A stretch of 37,824 nucleotides of DNA, taken from assembly GCF_946480385.1 (NCBI RefSeq), contig NZ_CAMLJP010000057.1, positions 1-37,824 of the forward strand, in the 5' to 3' direction. Under the pieces are notes generated by a model. That model ran no database searches and had not been told where the DNA came from. It saw only the letters and a list, made by a program, of their open reading frames with translations. Numbering within the stretch: the stretch's first letter is position 1; each line of letters starts with the position of its first letter. This document shows positions 7,935 to 15,866 of this stretch, in pieces. Position numbers and translations under genes: made by a program. Source of the DNA: an uncultured Azospirillum sp. Its GTDB lineage: Bacteria; Pseudomonadota; Alphaproteobacteria; Azospirillales; Azospirillaceae.

Positions 7935-9659
7935 ATGAGTTCCGTGGATCGGCCCCTGCTGACCCAAGCCTACCGGAAGATCGGACAGGGCCTGCTGCTG
8001 GCCGGCATCCTCAGCCTGTTCGTGAATGTCCTGATGCTGGTGCTGCCGCTCTTCACCATGCAGGTCTACGACCGGGTGATGAGCAGCCGCAGCCTGGAAA
8101 CGCTGACGATGCTGGCGATCATCGCGGTGGGGGCGCTGGCGCTGTACGGCGTGCTGGACTTCATCCGCGCCCGCGCCTTCCTGGTGACCAGCGCCGTGAT
8201 CGCGCACCGCTTCAACGTCCCGGCGCTGGAGGCGTCCATCGTCGACGCGCTGTCGGGGGGCCCGCGCAATGCGGCGCAGACCATGCGCGACCTGAACGAC
8301 CTGCGCAGCTTCATGACCAGCAGCGCGGTGACCGCCCCGCTGGAGCTGGCCTGGGCGCCGATCTTCCTGGCGATCCTGTTCCTGCTGCACCCGGTCTATG
8401 GCGTGCTCGCCATCATCTCGGCGCTGGTGCTGCTGGTGATGGGCGTGCTGACCGACATGCTGACCCGCCGGCCGATGGCCCAGGCGAACGAGGCCTCGGC
8501 CCGCGTCTTCGCCGACATCGCCGGCACCGTCCGCCATGCCGAAGCCATCGAGGCGATGGGCATGCTGCCGGCCCTGGCCCGGCGCTGGCAGGCGGCGCAG
8601 AGCGGATCGGCCGGAATGATCGACCGCGGCGCCACCCTGTCGCGCGGGCTGGCGGCGTCCTCCCGTTCCTTGCGGATGATCCTGCAGGTCGGCGTGATCG
8701 CGGCCGGCGCGACACTGGTGATCGACAATCTGGTGACCCCCGGCAGCATGATGGCCGCCGGCCTCATCACCGGGCGGCTGCTGCATCCCTTCGAACAGCT
8801 GGTGGACGGCTGGCGCCAGTGGGTGAAGGCGCTGGAGGCGCACCGCCGCATCCGCGACCTGCTGAACAACGGCGCCTCCGCCCGCTCCACCATGCCGCTG
8901 CCGCAACCCGCTGGCGCGCTGACCGTCGACCGCGTCACCCACGTGCCGGCCGGGCTGAACCGCCCGGTGCTGCGCAACGTCTCCTTCGCGATCGAGGCGG
9001 GGGAGGTGCTGGGCGTCATCGGCCCGTCGGGGGCCGGCAAATCGACGCTGGCCCGCCTGCTGGTCGGCGTCTGGCAGCCGACAGCCGGCGGCATCTATCT
9101 GGACGGCACCAGCACCTATCTTTGGGAGCGCGAAAGCTTCGGAAAGTACGTCGGCTACGTGCCGCAATCGGTTGCCCTGCTGGACGGCACCATCGGCGAG
9201 AACATTTCCCGCATGGCCAGCGCCGATCCGGCGGAGATCGTCCGCGCCGCCCGGCTGGCGGGGGTGCATGAGATGATCGGCCGCTTGCCCTTCGGCTACG
9301 ACACGCCGGTGGGCGATAGCGCCTTTTCCCTGTCCGGCGGTCAGCGGCAGCGCATCGCGTTGGCCCGCGCCCTGTTCGGCCGTCCGCGCCTGCTGGTGCT
9401 GGACGAGCCCAACTCCAACCTCGACCATGAGGGCGAGCAGGCCCTGCTGAACGCCGTTCACAAGGTGAAGGCAGACGGCACGACGGTGGTGATGATCGCC
9501 CACCGCCCGTCCATCGTCGCCATCGCCGACAAGCTGGTGGTGATGAAGGAGGGCGCCGTCGAGCATTTCGGCGCCCGCAGCGACGTCCTGAAACTGGTGC
9601 AGCCGGGCGGCGTCCCCGCCGGCGTGACCCGCCTCGTCCGCAGCGGAGAACAGCGATGA
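7935..9659 (+). CDS. Type I secretion ABC transporter (PrtD/HlyB-type permease-ATPase)
   Basis: The product has 574 residues. ATG at 7935 has a strong AGGAAGGA site 6 bases upstream. The N-terminal half is a six-helix ABC exporter membrane domain (residues about 20-300, starting LLLAGILSLFVNVLMLVLPLF and MQVYDRVMSS). The ATPase follows: Walker A GPSGAGKST (about 364), signature [15 protein letters not shown] (about 465), Walker B LLVLDEPNSNLD and the switch histidine in IAHRPS. There is no N-terminal C39 peptidase or C39-like domain, so it fits the PrtD family, which exports RTX proteins with uncleaved C-terminal signals. It overlaps the fusion-protein gene by 4 bases (ATGA). The likely substrate is the RTX protein encoded at 11667. 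An outer-membrane TolC partner must be elsewhere. Confidence 0.93.
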   Translation: MSSVDRPLLTQAYRKIGQGLLLAGILSLFVNVLMLVLPLFTMQVYDRVMSSRSLETLTMLAIIAVGALALYGVLDFIRARAFLVTSAVIAHRFNVPALEASIVDALSGGPRNAAQTMRDLNDLRSFMTSSAVTAPLELAWAPIFLAILFLLHPVYGVLAIISALVLLVMGVLTDMLTRRPMAQANEASARVFADIAGTVRHAEAIEAMGMLPALARRWQAAQSGSAGMIDRGATLSRGLAASSRSLRMILQVGVIAAGATLVIDNLVTPGSMMAAGLITGRLLHPFEQLVDGWRQWVKALEAHRRIRDLLNNGASARSTMPLPQPAGALTVDRVTHVPAGLNRPVLRNVSFAIEAGEVLGVIGPSGAGKSTLARLLVGVWQPTAGGIYLDGTSTYLWERESFGKYVGYVPQSVALLDGTIGENISRMASADPAEIVRAARLAGVHEMIGRLPFGYDTPVGDSAFSLSGGQRQRIALARALFGRPRLLVLDEPNSNLDHEGEQALLNAVHKVKADGTTVVMIAHRPSIVAIADKLVVMKEGAVEHFGARSDVLKLVQPGGVPAGVTRLVRSGEQR

Positions 9660-11011
9660 CCGGCGAAACGCCCCTTCTGTCGTCCCAGCCCGTCTGGACC
9701 GCGACCATCGACATGGCGCCGGCCGAACCGTCGCTGCGCGGCACCGCCCTGGCGGGTGCGCTGGCCGTGCTGGTGGGATTCGGCGGTTTCCTGACCTGGG
9801 GCTTCACCGCCAGCCTGGACAGCGCCGCACTGGCCGCCGGCACGGTGATGGTGGAAAGCCACCGCAAGACCGTCTCCCATCTGGAGGGTGGCATTCTGCG
9901 CGACCTGCTGGTCAAGGACGGCGACCTCGTGCAGGCCGGTCAGGTGCTGCTGCGGATGGATTCCACGCAAAGCCAGGCCGTGGTCGCGCAGTTGCAGGGG
10001 CAGTACTGGACCGCATTGGCAAAGATGGGCCGACTGCGTGCCGAACAGTCGGACGCGCCGAATCCCCTGTTCGCCGAGGAACTGGTTAAGGCCGCCCGCG
10101 ACAACCCGGTGGCTGCCGAGGCAATGGCGGTGGAGGAACGGCTGTTCCGGTCCCGCCATGACAGCTACGAGGCCCAGCTGGGTATCCAGCGCAAGCAAAT
10201 CTCCCAGCTGCGCGACGAGATCGTGGCGCTGGAGTCCCAGCGCGTCGCCACCGCCGACCGGCTGCGCTACACCCAGGACGAGTTGCGGGTGGTGCAGGGC
10301 CTGCTGGCGAAGGGATACGAGCGCAGGCCGCGGATGCTGGAACTTCAGCGGAATGTCGCCGACTCCGAAGGCCGGCTGGGCGAGCTGATGGCGAACAAGT
10401 CCAAGGCGGAACAGGCGATTGCCGCCGCCGAACTGACCATGATCAACATCGGCAACACCCGCCGATCCGAGGTCTCGACCGACCTGCAGGCGGCCCAGGC
10501 CAGCGTTTCCGACCTGTCGGAACGCCTGCGCAGCGCCGACGACGTGCTGTTGCGACAGGCGGTGACCGCACCGCAGGCCGGGCGCGTCACCGGACTGAAG
10601 TTCTTCACCTCCGGCGGCGTGATCCCTGCCGGCGCCGGCATCCTCGACATCGTGCCGCAGGACGACGCCATGATTGTGGAGGCGCGGGTTTCCCCGCACG
10701 ACGTTCAAAATGTGGAAGTCGGCAGCAAGGCCATGGTGAAGCTGACCGGCTACCGCCAACGCGCCGTGCCGCCGGTGGCGGGACAGGTGGTGTCGCTGTC
10801 GGCCGACCAACTGGAGGACGAGCGCACCGGCGCCTATTACTTCGCGGCCCGGATCAGCATGGATGCGGCGGAGTTGAAAGCTTTGCCCAATGTCGAGCTG
10901 CATCCCGGCATGCCGGCCGAAGTGATGATCCATGGCCATGCCCGCCGCGCCATCGATTACTTCCTGACACCGCTGACCGACGGCCTGCAGAGGGCCTTCC
11001 GCGAGCGGTAA
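9656..11011 (+). CDS. HlyD/PrtE-type membrane fusion protein of type I secretion
   Basis: The product has 451 residues; its ATG overlaps the stop of the ABC gene. One transmembrane helix lies at about residues 25-48 (ALAVLVGFGGFLTWGF), with the rest periplasmic. A lipoyl-like half follows (VESHRKTVSHLEGGILRDLL, then VKDGDLVQAGQVLLRMD). The long coiled coil runs from about 100 to 290 (KQISQLRDEIVALESQ; LLAKGYERRPRMLELQR). The second lipoyl half and beta-barrel come after VTAPQAGRVTGL, with PGMPAEVMIHGHARRAIDYF near the C-terminus, as in PrtE/HlyD. It bridges the inner-membrane ABC exporter to a TolC-type channel. A strong terminator about 95 bases downstream closes this two-gene operon before the RTX gene. 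Confidence 0.92.
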   Translation: MTGETPLLSSQPVWTATIDMAPAEPSLRGTALAGALAVLVGFGGFLTWGFTASLDSAALAAGTVMVESHRKTVSHLEGGILRDLLVKDGDLVQAGQVLLRMDSTQSQAVVAQLQGQYWTALAKMGRLRAEQSDAPNPLFAEELVKAARDNPVAAEAMAVEERLFRSRHDSYEAQLGIQRKQISQLRDEIVALESQRVATADRLRYTQDELRVVQGLLAKGYERRPRMLELQRNVADSEGRLGELMANKSKAEQAIAAAELTMINIGNTRRSEVSTDLQAAQASVSDLSERLRSADDVLLRQAVTAPQAGRVTGLKFFTSGGVIPAGAGILDIVPQDDAMIVEARVSPHDVQNVEVGSKAMVKLTGYRQRAVPPVAGQVVSLSADQLEDERTGAYYFAARISMDAAELKALPNVELHPGMPAEVMIHGHARRAIDYFLTPLTDGLQRAFRER

Positions 11012-11105
11012 GCGGAACCGCGATCCCCCCGGCCCTCCCCCGTTCGGGCCGGTGTGGGCTGGGGTCCTTGCCTGGGCGTCCATCCCCTGACAAGCGGCCC
11101 CGTGG

Positions 11106-11136
11106 AAGGGCCGGCGTCCCCCACGCCGGCCCTTTT
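11106..11136 (+). terminator. Rho-independent terminator of the secretion operon
   Basis: There is a perfect 10-base stem, GGGCCGGCGT (11108-11117) and ACGCCGGCCC (11123-11132). It has a 5-base C loop, is flanked by AA before and TTTT (11133-11136) after, and lies 95 bases behind the fusion-protein stop codon. Confidence 0.85.
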
Positions 11137-11666
11137 GCATGTCCGGGGCAGGAATTTTACGGATTTATTGAGACCGATTCGGCCGTCACTTGCATACCAG
11201 AGTACTGCCGCATGAATTTTGTGAGTTTTCGCCGAAGTCGTTCTTTATTCATTGGTCTACGCCTACATCCGCGATGTTGGCGGTGATCCGAAAGGGTTTT
11301 CCGCTGTGGCTTTGGATGGACCATCCGTTTTTAAAAACCTTCCTTTAACGATTTGGGATTTTTCCTGAGAATCCAGCCGGTCCGCGGCTTTTCTGTGGCG
11401 GAAAGGCGGGGCAGACCATCATTTTTTAAAACGGAAACTGCTTAGAAATTCGATGCAAATCAGACTAACTGTCTTTTTGAAAATATCGACAATGTGTTCT
11501 ACTGAAAGAATCCGCTGTCTTGACTCAACTTTCTCTTCCATGTGCCCGAGTTTTATCACACTATCCCCTCGATAGATTTGGTTACACCGAAAGGCGAGCT
11601 CAGCCTTTCGAGCGAGGCCGAAAGACGGCCCAACAATCCCAATTACATCGCAAGGAGACACCTACG
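11137..11666. other. AT-rich leader/promoter region of the RTX gene
   Basis: No gene was found. Base composition drops strongly between about 11280 and 11560. There is a perfect 12-base palindrome GTTTTTAAAAAC at 11327-11338. TTGACT at 11520-11525 resembles a -35 element, but no good -10 follows at 16-18 bases. AAGGAGA at 11652-11658 is the ribosome site of the RTX gene. The region separates the RTX gene from the terminated exporter operon, so the substrate is probably transcribed on its own, with a long untranslated leader. Confidence 0.5.
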
Positions 11667-12485
11667 ATGGCTACGGTTCCTGGGGGCAGCTACGACGTGC
11701 ATGTCGGCACGAATCATGACGATCTGCTGGTTGGCGGGCAGGGGAACGACCTGGTGCTGGGGGGCAACGGGAACGACACTCTGCTCGGCGGTGATGGACA
11801 TGACGCTCTGTTCGGGGGGAACGGTGCGGACGTGATCCATGGCGGTACCGCGGCGGACGTGCTGCTGGGGGGTAACGGCAACGACGTCATCGACGGCGGT
11901 TCGGGCGACGACATCATCCTGGGGGGGAGTGGTGATGACGTTCTGATCGGTGGCGCCGGTCGCGACGTGCTGGACGGCGGCAACGGCAATGACGTGCTGT
12001 CCGGGGGGGACGGCAACGACATTCTGACCGGCGGCAAGGGTGACGACATCCTGTCCGGCGGCGGCCACGACGACATCCTCGACGGCGGCAAGGGCAACGA
12101 CATCCTGCATGGCGGCACCGGCAACGATATGCTGTCCGGCGGCGATGGCAACGACGTGCTGTTCGGCGACGACGGCAACGACATCCTGGACGGCGGCAAG
12201 GGCAACGACATCCTGTCCGGCGGCGCCGGCCACGACGTCTTCATCTTCTCCGGCGGCGGCGGCCAGGACGTGGTCCTGGACTTCAAGGCCGGCGAGGACG
12301 TCCTGCAGATTTCCCGCAACATCAATGGTTTGAAGGTGACCGACGCCGCCGATCTGGCCGCCCGCGTCACCGACCAGCATGGCGATGCCGTGATCGACCT
12401 CGGCCATGGCGACAGCATCACGTTGAAGGGTGTCTCTGCTGCGGACATCCACAACCATCCGAACGACTTCTTCGTCATCCACTAA
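11667..12485 (+). CDS. RTX-type calcium-binding protein, almost only nonapeptide repeats; probable type I secretion substrate
   Basis: The product has 272 residues from the ATG at 11667, with AAGGAGA 8 bases upstream; upstream in-frame sequence lacks coding character. A 22-residue lead has no signal peptide. Then come 19 uninterrupted nonapeptides of the form GGxGxDxLx (residues 23-193), which form a calcium-binding parallel beta-roll. The last 79 residues ([18 protein letters not shown] onward, ending FFVIH) match the capping and C-terminal secretion region of RTX proteins, with a hydrophobic terminus. There is no protease, lipase or adhesion domain, so a structural or matrix role is more likely than an enzymatic one. 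The exporter genes directly upstream are the obvious secretion route. The early repeats are rich in GGG-GGx codons, giving several G6-G7 runs. Confidence 0.9.
   Translation: MATVPGGSYDVHVGTNHDDLLVGGQGNDLVLGGNGNDTLLGGDGHDALFGGNGADVIHGGTAADVLLGGNGNDVIDGGSGDDIILGGSGDDVLIGGAGRDVLDGGNGNDVLSGGDGNDILTGGKGDDILSGGGHDDILDGGKGNDILHGGTGNDMLSGGDGNDVLFGDDGNDILDGGKGNDILSGGAGHDVFIFSGGGGQDVVLDFKAGEDVLQISRNINGLKVTDAADLAARVTDQHGDAVIDLGHGDSITLKGVSAADIHNHPNDFFVIH
11733..12245 (+). repeat. 27-base coding tandem repeat array (19 units) encoding RTX nonapeptides
   Basis: Nineteen consecutive 27-base units encode GGxGxDxLx. The units differ at synonymous positions, so the array is old rather than newly expanded. Units in the 5' two-thirds include runs of six or seven G (11759, 11814, 11877, 11931 and 12003), while later ones use GGC-GGC. 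Confidence 0.9.
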
Positions 12486-12605
12486 CAGTGTGCGGAAAAA
12501 GTCTCGTTGGAGGCCAAGAGCTACAATATGCGGTGTTCGCCTTTGTGGGTCGGCCACAACATAAAGGCCCCCCTACCTCCTTTGCCCGACTTTTTCCGCA
12601 GCCTG
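12486..12605. mobile_element. MITE-like element, 120 bp, with 18-bp terminal inverted repeats and CTAA duplication
   Basis: The left end CAGTGTGCGGAAAAAGTC (12486-12503) is an inverted copy of the right end GACTTTTTCCGCAGCCTG (12588-12605): 16 of 18 bases pair, including 13 in a row. Direct CTAA repeats flank it (12482-12485 and 12606-12609), as expected from a 4-base target duplication. CTAA fits the YTAR target preference of the IS5 group. The 84-base interior encodes nothing. The left CTAA contains the TAA stop codon of the RTX gene. The family assignment is inference; no related full-length element is in this window. Confidence 0.6.
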
Positions 12606-12656
12606 CTAACCGGGCACTGATCGAGCGACGCTTTTCAAGCGACGCCTGAGAAGGAC

Positions 12657-12687
12657 GGACCGGTGGTGTCAAAGCCGCCGCCGGTCC
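12657..12687 (+). terminator. Candidate hairpin downstream of the RTX gene
   Basis: GGACCGG (12657-12663) pairs with CCGGTCC (12681-12687) around a 17-base loop and is followed by CCCTTT. The U-tract is weak. If the MITE was inserted recently, this may be the original 3' end structure of the RTX transcript. Confidence 0.35.
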
Positions 12688-12750
12688 CCCTTTGCCCGAA
12701 GTCCGCCTTTTCGAATTTCAAACCCATCGACGCTGCCGGAATCCCAATCA

Positions 12751-15042
12751 ATGACCGTCATCGCCGTCCTGCCGAATTCGGTGTCGATCGCCCCCGCCCA
12801 ACGTCTGGCGCTGGGCCGCCGCTTCCTCCTCGTCTCTTGGACGATGGATGGGACGATGGACGGCACGACCGATGCCGTCGGTTCGATCACGCCGAGCGTC
12901 GACGGCGAGCCGGTGCGTCCGCCCTTCACCACGCTGACCGTCGACACCGGCTGGGGCGGGCGGCGTGTTTTGTCGATCCTGCCGGCACCGCGCGACCCGC
13001 GGATGCCCATCCATTTCATCGCCAACAACCGTGTGATCGCCGAGCTTCGCACCGAATCCGGCGCCGCCGATCTGGACCCTGCCGGACTGCTGGGCAGCCT
13101 GGACGGTGCCGCCCGGCTGCGGGTGTTGCGCTTCCTGTTCGACTTCGCCTGCTCCACCCCGGCGCTTCGCCGCGATGCCGCCTTCGCCGCGCTGTGCCGC
13201 CGGCTGGTGCTGGACCGTGCGGCGGAGCCGGCCGATCTGGCGGTCCGCGCGACGGCGGGCGGTGGCCTTCTCCTGTGTGCCGGCGCGCTGTCCGGCCGCT
13301 TCGGCACCATTAGCGGTCTGGTGGTGCTGTCGCCGAACGCGGTGGCGCGGGCGCCCTTCGACGCCTGCATAGGACCCGATCCGGCGGGGAAAGGGCGCAT
13401 CGTCTTCGACCTGCTGATCGACCGTGATCTGTGCGCGCCGGGCAACCTGCTGGTGGTGCTGGGCGCCAACGGCGTCGCCTGCCGCCGCTTCCCCGGCGAG
13501 CCGGTCGGCCTGCCGACCCTGACCGACCGGCTGAACGCCCGTCCCGACACCCCGGCCGCGCTTCGCCACTATCTGCTGACCTGCCTTGCCCAGCGTGGCC
13601 GTAGCGATGCGTCCGCCGCATCGGCGGTCAGCGAGTTGCAGGCGCTGGCCCCGCTGCCGCGCCGGCAGGCCGCCGATGCCAAGCGGCCAATCGGCGCCTC
13701 GCTCGACCTCGCGGTTCCCGCGTCGGACGGCGGGCTGTTCCTCGCCGGATGGCTGCACGATCCGCATGGGCTGGCGGCGGAACTGGTGGTGCGCACCCCC
13801 TTCGGCGGCGAGCGCCGGGTGGAACGCTTCGCCCACCGCTTCCCGCGCGAGGATGTCGCCAAGCTCTACGGCACGGCCGGCATCGACCGCAGCGGCTTCG
13901 TCTTGCACCTGCCGGGCCTGCCCGAACCGGCGGAAGCGCTTCAGGTGACGGCGGAGCTTCGGCTGGCATCGGGCGGTGCCCTGCGTCTCGTCCCGCCACC
14001 GCGTCCGCGCGCCCATGCCGACGCCCGCGCCGCCGTGCTGGGCAGCCTGCCGCCGCGTTTCGCCACACCGGAGTTGCTGGAGACCGTCATCGGCCCGGCC
14101 GTCGCCCCGCTGCACGCCGCCCATCTCGCCACCCGTGGTGAGCCGGAATTGGTCGTTTATGGCGAGCGCAAGGCCAAGCCCGCGGTGTCGGTCATCATCC
14201 CACTCTACCGCACGCTGGAATTCCTGCGCTTCCAGATCGCCTGCTTCGCCACCGATCCGACGATGGCCAATACCGAACTGGTATTCGTGCTCGACAGCCC
14301 GGAGCAGCGCGACGAGGTGGTGCATCTGCTGCGCGGCTTCCATGGCCTCTATGGCCTGCCGATGCTGCTGTTGGTGCAGAGCGCCAATTACGGATACTCC
14401 GCCGCCAACAACGCCGGCGTCGCGGTGGCCCGCGCCAACCGCCTGCTGTTCCTCAATTCCGATGTGGTGCCCGACCGCGCCGGCTGGCTGCCGCAGCTGG
14501 TTGCGGCGCTGGAGGAACGTCCCGGCATCGGTGCGGTGGGTCCGAAGCTGCTGTTCGATGACGACAGTCTCCAGCATGCCGGCCTTTATTTCGACCGCGA
14601 CCTGCAGGGCGCTTGGTACAACCATCACTACTTCAAGGGACTGCCGCGTGACTTTGCCGCCGCCTGCCGGCCACGGTCGGTACCCGGCGTTACCGGCGCG
14701 TGCCTGCTGACCACGCGCGCCGCCTACAGCGCCGCCGGCGGCTTCTGCGAAGACTACATCATCGGCGACTTTGAGGATTCGGACCTCTGCCTGCGCATCC
14801 GCGGACAGGGTCTCGACATCCGCTATGCCCCGGCGGTGGAGCTGTACCATCTGGAACGCCGCTCCATCGGCCGGCACCAGGGCTACACCCGCGGAGTCGC
14901 CTCCGAATACAACCGCTGGCTCCATGGCCGCCGCTGGGCCGACCGCATGGCCGAGCTGATGGCGCGCGACTGGTACGCCGACGACGAGGTGCGGCCGTCC
15001 AACACCGGCCGCACCCGCAAGACAGCACAGGTGACCCGATGA
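12751..15042 (+). CDS. Large GT2-family glycosyltransferase with N-terminal GW-module region
   Basis: The product has 763 residues. The C-terminal part (about 475-730) is a GT-A glycosyltransferase of family 2: AVSVIIPLYRTLEFLRFQI, NYGYSAANNAGVAVARAN, the metal-binding LFLNSDVV (about 567), GPKLLFDDDSLQHAG, and the acceptor-site acid in GDFEDSDLCLRI (about 672). This resembles rhamnosyl- and other surface-glycan transferases. The N-terminal 470 residues hold no recognised enzyme motif but include the module FLAGWLHDPHGL...FPREDVAKLYG that recurs in two other proteins of the cluster. No membrane helix is evident, so it probably acts in the cytoplasm. It is first in a tightly coupled unit: its TGA overlaps the next ATG. 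The ribosome site is weak. Confidence 0.88.
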   Translation: MTVIAVLPNSVSIAPAQRLALGRRFLLVSWTMDGTMDGTTDAVGSITPSVDGEPVRPPFTTLTVDTGWGGRRVLSILPAPRDPRMPIHFIANNRVIAELRTESGAADLDPAGLLGSLDGAARLRVLRFLFDFACSTPALRRDAAFAALCRRLVLDRAAEPADLAVRATAGGGLLLCAGALSGRFGTISGLVVLSPNAVARAPFDACIGPDPAGKGRIVFDLLIDRDLCAPGNLLVVLGANGVACRRFPGEPVGLPTLTDRLNARPDTPAALRHYLLTCLAQRGRSDASAASAVSELQALAPLPRRQAADAKRPIGASLDLAVPASDGGLFLAGWLHDPHGLAAELVVRTPFGGERRVERFAHRFPREDVAKLYGTAGIDRSGFVLHLPGLPEPAEALQVTAELRLASGGALRLVPPPRPRAHADARAAVLGSLPPRFATPELLETVIGPAVAPLHAAHLATRGEPELVVYGERKAKPAVSVIIPLYRTLEFLRFQIACFATDPTMANTELVFVLDSPEQRDEVVHLLRGFHGLYGLPMLLLVQSANYGYSAANNAGVAVARANRLLFLNSDVVPDRAGWLPQLVAALEERPGIGAVGPKLLFDDDSLQHAGLYFDRDLQGAWYNHHYFKGLPRDFAAACRPRSVPGVTGACLLTTRAAYSAAGGFCEDYIIGDFEDSDLCLRIRGQGLDIRYAPAVELYHLERRSIGRHQGYTRGVASEYNRWLHGRRWADRMAELMARDWYADDEVRPSNTGRTRKTAQVTR

Positions 15043-15866
15043 ATGCGATCGTGCCGACCCCGCAGCTTGCCGTCCTGCGCCGCCAGACCGATCCGCAGCT
15101 GGAATGGCTCTGCGCGCAGATCGCGCGCAACCGCTTCCTGCCGGTACCGCCGCCCGAGCTGCACTTCATCGGCGATGGCGATTTCCGCGCCATCGGGGCG
15201 GAGTTCCTGCGCCATTTCGTCCGTCTCGGCGGCCTGCGCCCCGACCACAAGGTGCTGGAGATCGGCTGCGGCGTCGGGCGCATGGCGCTGCCGCTGACCC
15301 AGTATCTGGACTCCTCCTACGACGGCATCGACATCGTGCTGGACGGCATCCGCTGGTGCGCGTCGACCATCACGCCGGCTTATCCGGAGTTCCGCTTCCA
15401 CCATCTCGACGTCGCCAACGGCCTGTACAATCCCGATGGCCGGATCGAGGGGGAGACGGCGACGCTGCCCTTCAAGGCGGCGGCTTACGACTTCGTCATC
15501 CTGACCTCGGTCATCACCCATCTGCGCACGGCCGATACCGAGCGTTACGCGGCGGAGATCGCGCGGGTGCTGAAGTCGGGCGGGCGCTGCTTCCTCAGCC
15601 TGTTCCTGGCCGACGCCACCGCCCGCGCCGGCATCGCCAAGGGCACCGCGCGGCCGCCGTTCCGCGATGCGCCGGACATGGAGTTGCTGGCCGATCCGGA
15701 GCACCCCAACGCCGCCGTCGCCTATGACGAGGCGTTCCTGCTTGGCCGCTTCGCCGCCCATGGCCTGCGCCCGGCGCGTCCGGTGATGCGCGGGCATTGG
15801 AGTGGCCAGCGCGAGGCGGAGAATTTCCAGGACCTGCTGGTTCTGGAGAAGGGGAGCGTGCCATGA
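15039..15866 (+). CDS. SAM-dependent class I methyltransferase
   Basis: The product has 275 residues. Motif I, VLEIGCGVGRMALP (about residues 71-84), is the SAM-binding glycine loop, with YDGIDIV as the acidic strand-2 end, FRFHHLDVANGLYN as the adenine-contact region and YDFVILTSVITHL as motif post-II. Such methyltransferases inside glycan operons usually methylate sugars or chain ends. It overlaps both neighbours by 4 bases (ATGA), implying translational coupling with the GT2 before it and the GT4 after it. The C-terminal stretch (EHPNAAVAYDEAFLLGRF, then a VMRGHWSGQ-like segment) is typical of methyltransferases attached to GT clusters. The acceptor is unknown. Confidence 0.88.
   Translation: MNAIVPTPQLAVLRRQTDPQLEWLCAQIARNRFLPVPPPELHFIGDGDFRAIGAEFLRHFVRLGGLRPDHKVLEIGCGVGRMALPLTQYLDSSYDGIDIVLDGIRWCASTITPAYPEFRFHHLDVANGLYNPDGRIEGETATLPFKAAAYDFVILTSVITHLRTADTERYAAEIARVLKSGGRCFLSLFLADATARAGIAKGTARPPFRDAPDMELLADPEHPNAAVAYDEAFLLGRFAAHGLRPARPVMRGHWSGQREAENFQDLLVLEKGSVP

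Noticed and set aside
11419..11661. 80-codon minus-strand frame in the AT-rich region before the RTX gene
   Set aside because: It has no ribosome site or family motif, overlaps the RTX ribosome site, and its codon use does not fit the genome.
11733..12245. Tandem repeats considered as a CRISPR or satellite array
   Set aside because: The 27-base unit is in frame, has no spacers, and encodes typical RTX nonapeptides.
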